Source: Glandiceps talaboti | Taxonomy: Eukaryota; Hemichordata; Enteropneusta; Spengelidae | Assembly (NCBI RefSeq): GCF_964340395.1 | Contig: NC_135551.1 | Span: forward strand, 30,467,455-30,531,454 | Reading direction: 5' to 3' | Length of the DNA: 64,000 nt | Shown: positions 11,660 to 22,840 of the stretch, piece after piece | Layout: each line of letters opens with the position of its first letter | Numbering within the stretch: position 1 is the first letter of the stretch | The notes under the pieces: model-generated | Seen by the model: only the letters and a program-made list of their open reading frames with translations | What the model was told of the DNA's origin: nothing | Database searches by the model: none | Translations under genes and position numbers: made by a program

Positions 11660-11850
11660 TTCTTAATGAACAGTGCCCTCTAGTGGTACAATGACACAGT
11701 GGAGTAGACAGAGTGAACATGTCTCAAAAGTCTCCTTCTTTGAAAAAGGTATGACTGTAGAGTTTGTTGTAGTCAGCTTGACAACAATAAGACATGTTAA
11801 CCTGTTTACACCACATAATAGTATCCTGTTGCTAGAGGGCGCTGTCCATT
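11660..11850. mobile_element. Inverted-repeat element with CTCF-like arms
   Basis: TTAATGAACAGTGCCCTCTAG at 11664 is repeated in inverted orientation at 11832-11852 with two differences. Arm similarity continues inward to AACATGTCT. The left arm, read on the minus strand, contains CCACTAGAGGGCACT (11672-11686), which fits the bilaterian CTCF core CCASYAGRKGGCRSY at every position. The right arm has GCTAGAGGGCGCT (11831-11843). Confidence 0.6.
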
Positions 11851-12969
11851 AAAATGGTCTGTTGTATAGAAGCTTAGGGATAATGTGTTACACCTTTTTC
11901 AGTATAGTCCCATTCAGGCACAACATGCATAAACATTGCATAGCAGGACTAGACCACCACCAACACGGTTTTTAAACTTTTCCCCATAGGCTATACATAC
12001 AAGACACCATGCATGCCCAGCCACCAAGCACAATAAATATCGCATGTTAGTGAAATGTAAATATTGTAAAAGGAATATCTGATTTTCAGTCAGCATTGTT
12101 TCATTCTATACATCAGCCTTATTTCTAAAGCCTATTTGTAACTATAGCAAAGATATTTAGCTCTTTCTTTTCAAAACTTTTCATTGCGAAAAAATACTTA
12201 TGTAAAAACAAACATGAAAATGACGATATATATACACAGGGACAGGTTTCTATATCTAAATACATGTAGTTGATTTTTTCATACAAAACACAACAGCTGT
12301 ACTCAAAATAATACAAAATCAAAATGTACATATGCGTATCTATACTAAGTTTATCAAAAAGACAAAACATGAACTTTCTTGATCTGCAACTAGTTCACAG
12401 CTGGTACTGAGTCTAATTACAGGTTATACATGTTGTAAACACAGACAGTTTCAACACAATTTTTTTACTGCTTCCCTAGGAGGCCAAGACCTCTCTTTGT
12501 TAATATAAGCCTTGTTGGGAGATATCACTCAATGAAATCAAACATATATACATTGTACATACAGTCTATTATGAAATAGGGATTATAACACTTGATATTT
12601 TCAAAAAATGATAACAATACTTTGAACTGTCATGTCTATCTGTTGCTATGGTAATGTCCAAAGCGATATTGCAGATGTACATCGAAGGAAGAACATCTCA
12701 ACAAATATCAACGGCTATAAAGAACATAAGGTATTTTAAAAAATAAATGAGATAATAAATTTATTACAATTCAACTCCTTTGTTACAGAGTTTAAATATT
12801 TTATCAAAACACTGTACTTAATTCCCTTGGTTAGTAGTACCATGCACACTCATTTCATTTACTACAAGTCCCTCAGACTTTAAGCCACCTTACCCATACC
12901 CAATTAAAAAGTCCAATAGTTAAATGTATTAGAAGATTCCATTGCATACTTCTAGGGGTTGTAACTTAC

Positions 12970-13062
12970 CTGCCAGTGTAAAATAATACTCCAGACAAGT
13001 CCTAGAGTCAGCTTTGGACTACCGTCTACGATATCGTTACTACTGATATTCACTAATTTTAT
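12970..13062 (-). CDS. DMD: Dystrophin-like exon, end of CH1 (human exon 5 equivalent)
   Basis: 93 bp, phase 0 at both ends, the same length and phase as human DMD exon 5. Acceptor ACAAACAG, donor GTAAGT. Encodes IKLVNISSN then [16 protein letters not shown] and ends IILHWQ. The DIVDGxxKLTLGLxW motif is the actin-binding-type CH1 signature, and the HWQ end matches dystrophin and utrophin. Confidence 0.96.
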
Positions 13063-14859
13063 CTGTTTGTGGCAAGTGAAGAAATAAACATAGCAAATTA
13101 ATAAACACCAGCGATAACAAAATATACACAGTTTACAGTCCACCAGGGACCACGATTGAAGGGGAAAAAACATAAGCATGGAATTAGTTTTCATGAATAA
13201 GTCATTACAGCCCCAGCTAATTCTGCTGAGACTGAAATATAGAGTTGTGAGTGGTGTGGCAATAGTCTATGCCACAAACATGACTATAGCGAAGTATAAA
13301 CATATATGATGACTCAAGAATGCAATAATGATAAAATCCTGCCAATGGCTCTACATTACATAAAATTATTACAAAAATGTAGATATATGGTTTTTTGTTG
13401 ACTTTCACTGTGGTAGCGTAATTCTTCTCATCACAGTCACATATAGTATATATAACAGTCAGCTATAAATACTGACTGTGACATCCCTCTCATTACACAG
13501 TCCAGTATATGGGACAGGCAAATATTGTACACACATAATACCAACGGAATACATGCATATAAAAAAACAAACCATTTAGCTATCATTTTATATAAATTGC
13601 CTAATTATGCATTTACATTCAAAGGATTTCTTCACTGCTTACTTAAACTTTGTCAAACTGTGCACATTTGTGGCATGAACTTCATTGGCTATAAACAACC
13701 CAATAAACCAATTTTTGAAACACAAACATTATATACACATGCAAACCTTGTAATACTCAAGCACTACAGACTGCACAGACATAATTACAAACCTTCCATT
13801 ACTGAACTCATAAATTGCATGAAAACACTGCAGTATTCAAGGAATAACACTACTTATTTCCACCCTGGAAAACAGCAGCTTTCTGCCCTTTGTACAAAGC
13901 AGGTCAAAGTGGTGACCTTTGACCAAAGGTCAAGTAAATACCCACAATGCATTGCATATCAACAAACTTCAAAGATGGCTGACTATAGTAATACTTGTAA
14001 AGAGTAAACAGTCATAAATTTCCAAGCCAGGCTTTTGTAAAATACTCTTCAAGGTTTTACATTTCAGACAAAGCGATTGCATTTTATACTGCAAGATCGA
14101 AAGGTCAGAAGATAATGGCAAATGAGAGCATTTGTACTGGGTGTTTTCAGGTGATATTTTACTGGGAGGTAAACCAGTGATTGATAAATGTCATGTGGGG
14201 TCATTATGACTGAACTGAGTTTATCTGAGGTGATAAGTGAAGGTCTCCCACTGATATGCAGAATAGTGATTATAGTAGATCTTGTATTCGGGTCTCATTT
14301 TTTTGTTAAACAGATTGTCTATAATCTGTGGATGGTATTTGAATCTCACTGTATAATGTATTACATTTGAGATGTACATGTGTGTTCATTTCTTACACAA
14401 CTGCACGATGCACTTATTAATGTTTTTGAATTTCAAGATGCAAAATTCAGTACATTGTAACTTAAATATTCTTTCTATATTTTCTCAATTGTTGAATGTT
14501 TCTTCCCAAAAAAAATTCACCCAAATTTTCAATTACAATGCAAAAATAATTTTTTTCCATTGAATTTGGAAAGCATAGAGCTAAGGATTCTACACATGTA
14601 TCGTACTATGTGCATTTTTTTGTTTGCACTTAGAGGCTGACATGTGCATATCACATACAGTGATACCAATTGCACATGTTCATTCCTATAATCAAGTTTA
14701 TACACCGTACTTAAATGTGCAAACCATCCCCAAAGTTGTCTTTCTGGATCATAAAATTTGGGATATGTGCATGTACTCGAAATAAGTCACATAGATATAC
14801 AACAGACGATGCATTCACACATCAAGGACAATCTCTTAAAATCAAAATCAAATACTCAC
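13063..14859 (-). other. Dystrophin-like intron (1797 bp)
   Basis: AT-rich. Contains a chance 160-codon open frame on the plus strand (13525-14007), a DR1-like cluster at 13912-13933 and a 9-bp inverted repeat around TCACAGTCA (13433-13482). Confidence 0.7.
13912..13933. promoter_or_regulatory. DR1-like plus inverted half-site cluster
   Basis: GTGACCTTTGACCAAAGGTC reads as a reversed DR1 with one mismatch overlapping the palindrome TTGACCAAAGGTCAA. A further AGGTCA lies 12 bases to the left. Confidence 0.35.
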
Positions 14860-14937
14860 GTTTTCCTGTTCTAAAACTTGCAGAGCTTTGTTAACATTAT
14901 TGAGGTGATGTAGACGCATACGCCCCTTCTCTCGTTT
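14860..14937 (-). CDS. DMD: Dystrophin-like exon, CH1 (human exon 4 equivalent)
   Basis: 78 bp, phase 0 at both ends, identical in length to human exon 4. Acceptor CATTTTACAG, donor GTGAGT. Encodes KREKGRMRLHHLNNVNKA then LQVLEQEN, the conserved HxLNNVNKALxVL helix of CH1. Confidence 0.96.
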
Positions 14938-17497
14938 CTGTAAAATGTTAAAAACATAGATTACGGTTAAGACACAGTGGGTCAAGCCAAGTATGTAATG
15001 GCTGCCAGATTACCTCATCAGTTGGCATGACAACCTCACATCTTAACACTAAAGAGTATCAGATAACACCAGGATGCATATCTAGGTCATAGACTTCACA
15101 AACTCAAGGGCTTCAATTAGCCTTGAAATTAATAGTCACTGTTTTTTCAGGCTTGATTAGATGTTTATGGCCTTTTAATGTCTGTAGCACTCTACTCTTC
15201 ATAATTGGTACTCAGTTCATATGGATACAGTACATTACCAAGGCCATAGATTGATATGACTTGTTGAACTGTTGATAGCAATGACCTTGTAAATGCATGT
15301 ATCTTCCTTATATTAAGTGTTTCCATGGGAATCTGTTATAGACATGATCTCTTCCACTGTTTTACTGTTAGTTCACAAGAGAGAAACCTTCTGCATCAAG
15401 TGGTAGACTTACAAAGTAACAGAGTAGCAGCTATTCTGGTATTCTATTATTAGCTAAGCTAATATGGTACAGATGAATTATCCTGGCAAACTTTTCATAT
15501 TGTAAAACTTGCACACTGGTATAAATGGTACCAACTGTCTAATCTAGGTTTCTGTATGGATCTACCACAGGAGACGTTTACTTGAATCCCTCTATTGGAT
15601 AACTACAGCATTGCCATCAATTTATGACAAGTTTATACCTTTTACGACTTTAATTCTATACATTATAATGTGAAACATGAATGTATTTTGTACACATTCA
15701 AAGATCTGTCACAGTCAATGAGCCATGATGGTTATACTTAGTCTGTAGACACTAACATGGTATTGAATCACCATGCCACAGATAGCATCTTAGAATCTGA
15801 TGGCTATAATATAAAGGACTCATTGAAACTTTTCAAATGGTACAAATGTACGTTTTCTTTCTTATGAATGATTCTTAAAACAAAAGTAGCATGAGATGTA
15901 TGTTATACTGTAGAGTTACAGTATAAACTGTGAATACCATAACGATATGGAAAAACCCAAAGTACGTAGACAGTACAAGTTTTCTGTAAGCAAGGGGGGA
16001 TGATGTGCAAAGAAAGCAAACAACCCGATGAAATGGCACCAGGGTAATGTATATCCTTTATTCATTGCAGCAATGTAAACATGCAGATTTGGAAAACAGA
16101 GAGAACAACTTCCATGCAAAATAACGTTTCTTAAAAGGAGTGGAGAACCTTCACACAAAAACACTACATACGATTGCAAACTTTTTACATTATCTCCATC
16201 TTACATTACAAAAACTTTAGAAATAATAGCATATTATTTTCCTACAAATATTATCACATTTAAGAAATTCAACTGGAAATGGAAATTTATTTTTGGCTCT
16301 CTTGCTATTCCTATATTCAAGTCAGATAAGTGAGACATCGAAGTCAACAACATAATTTCATTTGTAACATTTCTAAGAGTATGCTCTGAAATTCAGTCAG
16401 TTCTGTATCATGCAGCAGTTGTTTTTTAAGGTGGTAAATACCCGAGTTTCCCACTCATTTTAGCAAAATCACAGATGCACAGTCAGGCCATGTTGTTATT
16501 CCCATAAAAATATTAAAGTTGACAGTTTCAAGTAAACACAGTGTGTATTTATAGTTGACCATACTGTGTCCTGGTATTTCAATCCATCATATACTTTACA
16601 GCCAACAAATTGAAAGTAAATTTAAGTATTATGAGTTCAAAAGTTTTCCACACTTCAGGTCAGTATGCCATCCTTGTAAACTTAGCAAAATTCAGGGTCA
16701 TCTTTTACATTATGCCGACATGATGGCTTTGATCACAGCTTCACATATGTTATAATGATATATTGGTATATATTTCTAGTTTGAAATAGTTTCAGGGTTG
16801 TCCTTTCACATCCAGGTTTGGAAAGAATTTAGTCTCGTTTAGGACTTTACATCTAGACTGAAAGAAAGTTTTATTTTTTAGCATGTTTTTATTGCAAAAT
16901 CAATACATTTACCAGCAGAAGGAAAAAAGCTCCAAGTTCATTTTTAAAAAAGAACCAAACGTTACAGATCAAAATTATTCCACTTTTTTACAAATTTTTC
17001 CAATGTGTTGTTCCTTTCAGAATGAAATTACTTGAGATGTTTAAAGAAAGTTTGTGTTCCTATAAACCACTGGTTATGACAGGAATACAAACAACAACAA
17101 ATCTGTCAGTTAATGACTTCATACCACATGTTGTATGCCATCATTTTATGTATATAAATATATTGTATACAGTATACTATAATAACCAATACATGTCTCT
17201 GATATATGATCATTTTGTATTCAATCAATTTCGATTCCTGTCTCTCTATTTTTAAGATATCTGGGTGTATAACTATAATTTGATATTTTTATGTCACTTC
17301 AGTGACTTGCTATGAATCAACATTTGCTAAAAATGGTGACAAAAGTGAGAACACTTCTTGGCACCAATTACAAATTCAGAAATTGAGATCAAGTTGTTGA
17401 AGTCTTTACTGCTGTGCCACATGTCATCAATTCTGACTGTTTGGTAACTTAAACCAAGAAATTAGAATCCATGCTGTCCTCTCCTCTTTACAATGAT

Positions 17498-18275
17498 CTT
17501 CTATCAACTGTATCCCTTAGCCTGTCTCAAGCTGTGCTAAAACTACCTACATTGTACTACAATCTTCTATCAACTGTATCCCTTAGCCTGTCTCAAGCTG
17601 TGCTAAAACTACCTACATTGTACTACAATCTTCTATCAACTGTATCCCTTAGCCTGTCTCAAGCTGTGCTAAAACTACCTACATTGTACTACAATCTTCT
17701 ATCAACTGTATCCCTTAGCCTGTCTCAAGCTGTGCTAAAACTACCTACATTGTACTACAATCTTCTATCAACTGTATCCCTTAGCCTGTCTCAAGCTGTG
17801 CTAAAACTACCTACATTGTACTACAATCTTCTATCAACTGTATCCCTTAGCCTGTCTCAAGCTGTGCTAAAACTACCTACATTGTACTACAATCTTCTAT
17901 CTACTGTATCCCTTAGCCTGTCTCAAGCTGTGCTAAAACTACCTACATTGTACTACAATCTTCTATCAACTGTATCCCTTAGCTTGTCTCAAGCTGTGCT
18001 AAAACTACCTACATTGTACTACAATCTTCTATCAACTGTATCCCTTAGCTTGTCTCAAGCTGTGCTAAAACTACCTACATTGTACTACAATCTTCTATCA
18101 ACTGTATCCCTTAGCCTGTCTCAAGCTGTGCTAAAACTACCTACATTGTACTACAATCTTCTATCAACTGTATCCCTTAGCCTGTCTCAAGCTGTGCTAA
18201 AACTACCTACATTGTACTACAATCTTCTATCAACTGTATCCCTTAGCCTGTCTCAAGCTGTGTTAAAATTAACTA
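17498..18275. repeat. 66-bp satellite, ~12 nearly identical units
   Basis: Unit contains CTATCAACTGTATCCCTTAG and CAAGCTGTGCTAAAACTACC. Units differ at only a few sites (an A-to-T change near 17902, C-to-T in two units near 17984 and 18050, and a diverged last unit). Because 66 is divisible by three, a 279-codon frame stays open through it. It lies 760 bp upstream of the TLR start codon. Confidence 0.98.
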
Positions 18276-19034
18276 CTTTTCAGCAAGTTTCTCTATTGAC
18301 CACAGGGTAACCTAAATTCATTTGGATCACCAAGTTTTTAGATCGGGGTTACCTTAAAGTTTGATTAAAATTATTTTACTTTGCTGCTAAGTTTTAAATT
18401 TTAGAAGCATATTGCTCCAAAAACTTAAAATTCAGGAACAGATTGATCCTTAAGAAATCTTACTCAAAGAGTAACCATCCTAGACTGCTTATACAACTTG
18501 TCTTGGTGTAATAACTGAAGACCAAACTTTGCTTTCTTTTCAATGTAAAATAATTAGTTATGTCGAAGATACATGTATCTATAGTTTGGGTACATGAACA
18601 GTACACAACTTTGTGACAAGTCATTGATCTTTTATGATAAGATCATTGTAAAAACACACACACAATAATGCCTACATTTACCAACAGTTTCATTTCACTT
18701 ATACCAGGAAGTAAAGACAATGAAGGTCAATATCCAATATTTCAATCCTATATACATGTACAGCTGTAAAATAGCAAAAGGTCAATCAAACTGAAAGTAG
18801 TTTCTTAGCCATTGTTACAAGTCATACATGTATGATATGAATACACAATGACATCATACATTTGTAGTTTCACATGGTGAAAAAACCCATGCAGGTTCTG
18901 TTCAGTTCATTGCAGGATTTGTCTAGTTATACAGTTCTGGACTATTATGCCAGGTAAACTTGGGATACACAATCTGAAAGAACAATCCTCTAGTTAGTGA
19001 TCCTGTTTGGTGCTAAAATAACCAACTTGACAAG

Positions 19035-21983
19035 ATGTGGATGACATACTACACAGTTCTCCTACTGGGAAGCTTACTTCTGATTATCGACATTCGTGTG
19101 GTCATCTCAAATACAGTATGTACATGTAAGGTGTACAACCAGTCTTATGTTGACTGCAGTGATACTGAATTGGATAGAATTCCTGGGAATTTACCATCCT
19201 TTGCTACACATCTTGACTTGAATGGTAATAAGATCTTATCTTTACCACCAGGTAGTTTGGCAGCTGTTGGCAAACTACAGCACCTTGATCTTAAACTCAA
19301 TCAAATAGTAACTCTCAATTCTAAGTCTCTACAAGGACTTCATCAACTCAAAGTACTGGACATGTCAGCCAATGAAATTTCTTATATCGAAGCTTATGCT
19401 TTCAGCGATGTCTCTCAACTAGAAATTTTGGACATGTCTATGAATAATTTACAGAACATTCAAGATTATGTGTTCACTCCTCTGAAAGACTTGGTGACAC
19501 TTGACCTGAGTTATAATGACATTAAAATGCTGTCAATTTCTGCCTTTAAAGGACTTGTAAACTTGCAAAAGTTACATCTCAATGTAAATAACATAAGTGA
19601 ACTTAATCTGGCAGATGATGCATTTAAAGACCTGAAGAAACTTAGAGTATTAGATTTGAGTCAGAACTCCTTTGTCTGTTTTCCAGGTCAATTACTCAAA
19701 CCTTTGAGAGATATTGAAATATTTCATTTTTCATATGTCATGTACTTCACATATGACAGTAAATGTGGTGGCATTGATCTACGAAACTTTCCAAAACTGG
19801 AGGCAGTTATTCTTAATGGTGGCAGCATCATTGATTCAAATGTAAAGAGTACAACTTTTGGGGATGTCCAACTGCAGAAGTTGGATTTATCATACAATAA
19901 TTTGAAATGTCCAATTAATGGTACATTTAATGCAGTTAGAGCTACAAGGCTGACCCTGATTGATAATCCAATCAATGGTGAATGTCTGGAGAAGTTACTG
20001 TATGAGCTTGAGTATTCTCATATCAAAACTCTGGGATTGGGACGGATATCTATATCACTACAACTACAGATCACAAGTACTACTTTTAAAGGTTTGAGAA
20101 AATCACAATTAGAAGAACTGTTTATACAAAATATGTATGTTGAAGAAACCAAGTTGACTGCTGGAGTTTTCCAATGGCTGCCACATTTGAAAACTTTGGA
20201 ATTACTTCGGTATGCTCCCCAATCTGAACTTTCAGTACAAATGTTCAATGGATTACAAAATTTGACAACTTTGAAACTACAAGACAATAACCGCTATGAC
20301 ATTTCAGTTGGAGTGTTTAATGATTTGACATCTCTGACAACATTAAAAATTCAGAGGAATACCTTTAAAGGAGCCTACACAATGCAAGAACTATTAGAAA
20401 ATTTACAAAAACTCACCACTTTACAATATTTGCATCTGGACCACAATAACTTAAAAGGTGAAATTCCTTCTAATGCTTTCATGACTTCTCTGATAGAGTT
20501 GGATATGTCCTACAACAGTATAACTCACATTTACTCTGAAGCATTCTCTTCATTGAGTAAACTAAAAATACTAGATTTGTCTTATAATAGTTTAGAAGTC
20601 CTGGATTACACTTTATTCTCTGAATTGATTTCATTGGAGTCACTTAATATTAAAGGCAATAAAGTGGACACTCCACAATACAGTCTTGAAATTTATTGGC
20701 AGAAACTTTTAAATCTGGCGACACTTAAGATGACTATCACTAATATTTGGGAATTTCGTTTAGAAATTCCGTCACTTAAACACTTTTTCTTAGATAGTTT
20801 CAGAGAGGTTGATTCTTGTAACAGTTTTGTAACAAAAGTTGATATGTCAAGTTTGGAAACTTTAAGTATTGAGAACATATGTCTTTTTTCTATTCAAAGC
20901 AATTCAGTTCCTTCTTTGAAATCATTAACACTCATGAATGTTCATTTTCGAACTCAATTCAGAGACAATTTTCCAAAGGCAGTCAATATGTTTGAGTTCA
21001 TAAAGTTATTCCCAAATGTAAAAGAACTGTCTCTGACTGGTATACAAGACTTGACAAATAAATTCATTGTGGACCTGCTGCCAACATTTTCTCAATTGGA
21101 AAAACTGACAATTGTGGACACACAAATCAGTGAAATTAATACACAAACTCTGAGTAATTTACATAATTTGACAACTTTTATATTTGAGAACAACCATGTG
21201 GACTGCTCAAAATGTAAGATGAAGGATTTTGTAGAATGGATGAAAACTGACAGAAAGGTTAAAGTTCAACCATCTGATATCAAATGTGTAGAGCCGTACA
21301 ATATGATTGGAAAGTCTGTGTTAACTATGACCTTTGGATGGGAATGTAATCTAGCATTTATGATTGCAGTACCTGTTACTTGTATTTTTGCCTTTTCAGC
21401 AATTTGTATAGGACTTTGTGTTCACTTTCGTTGGTATATACGCTATGGTTGTTTCCTCATCAAACTAAAGCGAGGTGGTTATCAACTCCAAGTCAATGAT
21501 GAGGAAGAGCCATTGAATATCAGATATGATGCATTTGTTTGTTACAATGAAAATGACAGAGATTGGGTCATGCAGCAATTACTTCCTCATTTAGAAAATA
21601 TTGATCCACCTAATTTCAAACTCTGTTTACATGAACGTGATTTTATGCCAGGTATCGATATTTTTGACAACATTCTTGAAAGTATAGAGACTAGTCACAA
21701 AACTATGTTGATACTGTCACCTGGCTTTGCACAAAGTGAGTGGTGTTATTTTGAGATGAGAATGGCTCAAGATCATTTATTTCAACAGAAGAGAAATCTT
21801 CTCCTCCTCGTGTTGTTACATGAAATTCCAGATAATGACATGCCACGAATTTTACGAAAGATGTTACTGACCCAGAAATATATCAAATGGACAGAAAATA
21901 GAGTTGGTCAGAGACTTTTCTGGGAGAAACTGAAAGTTGAATTAAGATCTGAGAACAGAGTTAACAGAGTTGCAAATATTTGA
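19035..21983 (+). CDS. Toll-like receptor, single exon, complete
   Basis: 982-residue type I membrane receptor for innate immune recognition, ligand unknown. An N-terminal hydrophobic signal peptide (about residues 1-25) is followed by a Cys-bearing LRR N-cap (VCTCKVYNQSYVDCSD). Then come about twenty or more leucine-rich repeats of the LxxLxLxxNxI type and one LRR C-cap with four cysteines (C724, C727, C751, C771). The single terminal C-cap makes it the vertebrate-like single-cysteine-cluster type. One transmembrane helix spans about residues 773-798. The cytoplasmic TIR domain runs from about 829 to 970, with box 1 YDAFVCYNENDRDWV, BB-loop RDFMPG (868-873, with the proline equivalent to the one critical in human TLR4) and box 3 FW at 962-963. 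All signalling landmarks are intact and there is no frameshift. The first ATG in frame precedes an obvious signal peptide, so the start is secure. Signalling through a MyD88-type adaptor is inferred from the family. The orthology group cannot be assigned, because invertebrate TLRs expand by lineage. Confidence 0.97.
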   Translation: MWMTYYTVLLLGSLLLIIDIRVVISNTVCTCKVYNQSYVDCSDTELDRIPGNLPSFATHLDLNGNKILSLPPGSLAAVGKLQHLDLKLNQIVTLNSKSLQGLHQLKVLDMSANEISYIEAYAFSDVSQLEILDMSMNNLQNIQDYVFTPLKDLVTLDLSYNDIKMLSISAFKGLVNLQKLHLNVNNISELNLADDAFKDLKKLRVLDLSQNSFVCFPGQLLKPLRDIEIFHFSYVMYFTYDSKCGGIDLRNFPKLEAVILNGGSIIDSNVKSTTFGDVQLQKLDLSYNNLKCPINGTFNAVRATRLTLIDNPINGECLEKLLYELEYSHIKTLGLGRISISLQLQITSTTFKGLRKSQLEELFIQNMYVEETKLTAGVFQWLPHLKTLELLRYAPQSELSVQMFNGLQNLTTLKLQDNNRYDISVGVFNDLTSLTTLKIQRNTFKGAYTMQELLENLQKLTTLQYLHLDHNNLKGEIPSNAFMTSLIELDMSYNSITHIYSEAFSSLSKLKILDLSYNSLEVLDYTLFSELISLESLNIKGNKVDTPQYSLEIYWQKLLNLATLKMTITNIWEFRLEIPSLKHFFLDSFREVDSCNSFVTKVDMSSLETLSIENICLFSIQSNSVPSLKSLTLMNVHFRTQFRDNFPKAVNMFEFIKLFPNVKELSLTGIQDLTNKFIVDLLPTFSQLEKLTIVDTQISEINTQTLSNLHNLTTFIFENNHVDCSKCKMKDFVEWMKTDRKVKVQPSDIKCVEPYNMIGKSVLTMTFGWECNLAFMIAVPVTCIFAFSAICIGLCVHFRWYIRYGCFLIKLKRGGYQLQVNDEEEPLNIRYDAFVCYNENDRDWVMQQLLPHLENIDPPNFKLCLHERDFMPGIDIFDNILESIETSHKTMLILSPGFAQSEWCYFEMRMAQDHLFQQKRNLLLLVLLHEIPDNDMPRILRKMLLTQKYIKWTENRVGQRLFWEKLKVELRSENRVNRVANI

Positions 21984-22224
21984 AAATTTGCTGTGAAATT
22001 TGTTGTACACAGAAATTTTACATAAATTCTAGTATTACCAGTGATAATCATTTGTGAACATGTAATATATGTACAGGTAATACTAGTAGTATTATAAAAC
22101 AACAAGCCATCGAAGATGACACAGCCCCCGCAGTGGATGTTTGAGACTTAATATGATTTAATAGCTGTAATGACCGAGGAACAGTGTTTTAAGTTAAGGA
22201 CAATGGTGGAGTCACAAGAACATT

Positions 22225-22599
22225 TTATTCATTGTGCAGTGTCAATTTTAGGGATGGTGTACAATAAAAAGTCAAAATTACACAGACTGATGGTGTGTCT
22301 TGTGAACATGTACTTGCACCAGATTCAGTAATCAAAAATTGGGGTGAACCTTGATGTATACTACCAACAATTGCAAATTTACCAGGGCAAGTCTGTTTTG
22401 GTGTTGGAGGACCTGGGTTTGTTTCTATATCACCTCCAAGCAGGAGCAACATCCTGGTGTAATAATTATAATACAAGTAAAGGTGAAGAATACAAGCGCA
22501 GCAGAAGGACAATATCTTTGTTAATTTTACATTGATCATGTAGTGCACAGAATAAAAACTTCCTACAGACTGCCTGTATTGTTGGACACACATTCCCAT
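22225..22599 (-). mobile_element. Relic of a 2A-bearing retroelement or transposon ORF
   Basis: A 124-codon minus-strand frame contains MLLLLGGDIETNPGP (22408-22452). This is a complete 2A-like ribosome-skipping motif (DxExNPGP) with the leucine run that usually precedes it. In invertebrates such N-terminal 2A sequences mark APE-type non-LTR retrotransposons (CR1, L2, Crack and similar), other mobile elements and some echinoderm NLR genes. Downstream of the motif the frame reads PPTPKQTCPGKF and then GSIHQGSPQF. This is reminiscent of the GSxHQGxxRF start of protease-like domains found after 2A in some Helitron-type proteins, but the resemblance is short. No reverse transcriptase, endonuclease or helicase follows, so this is a 5' fragment. 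Confidence 0.65.
22263..22268 (+). promoter_or_regulatory. Candidate polyadenylation signal of the TLR gene
   Basis: AATAAA about 280 bases after the TLR stop codon, the first canonical hexamer downstream on that strand. Another lies near 22551. Confidence 0.45.
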
Positions 22600-22739
22600 G
22601 ATTGTTTTATTGCTAATACCTAGTCAGTAATTTGAAATATAAACTAAGACAATTGAACTTTCTATTTCTAGTTCTTTCAAGTGTTTGTATCCTTGGTACA
22701 ACTTATATTGTAGTGAGTTCTAGGACAAGTTTCTAATAA

Positions 22740-22840
22740 TGTATGTACTGTCCTATCACCTGTCTTTTATTTTATGTATGTACTGTCCTATCACCTGTCT
22801 TTTATTTTATGTATGTACTGTCCTATCACATGTGTTTTAT
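22740..22840. repeat. 34-bp tandem, three units
   Basis: ATGTATGTACTGTCCTATCA followed by a T-rich stretch, three times. The last unit is diverged. Confidence 0.85.

Larger units (their letters stand above)
7794..12969 (-). other. Dystrophin-like intron (5176 bp)
   Basis: Contains a long hairpin (8281-8508), copies of two dispersed repeats (9221-9370, 9484-9635), a pyrimidine-rich degenerate tandem (10244-10620), a DR1 (11446), and an inverted-repeat element with CTCF-like arms (11660-11850). No coding sequence recognised. Confidence 0.75.

Noticed and set aside
13525-14007. 160-codon plus-strand ORF
   Set aside because: It lies in an intron, shows no domain, signal peptide or bias toward coding composition, and a frame of this length can occur by chance.
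17471-18310. 279-codon ORF with a 22-residue repeat
   Set aside because: The frame stays open only because the 66-bp satellite period is divisible by three and one unit has no stop. There is no signal, domain or splice context.
19724-22105. Several minus-strand ORFs inside and just after the TLR gene
   Set aside because: Antisense shadows of the TLR coding sequence.
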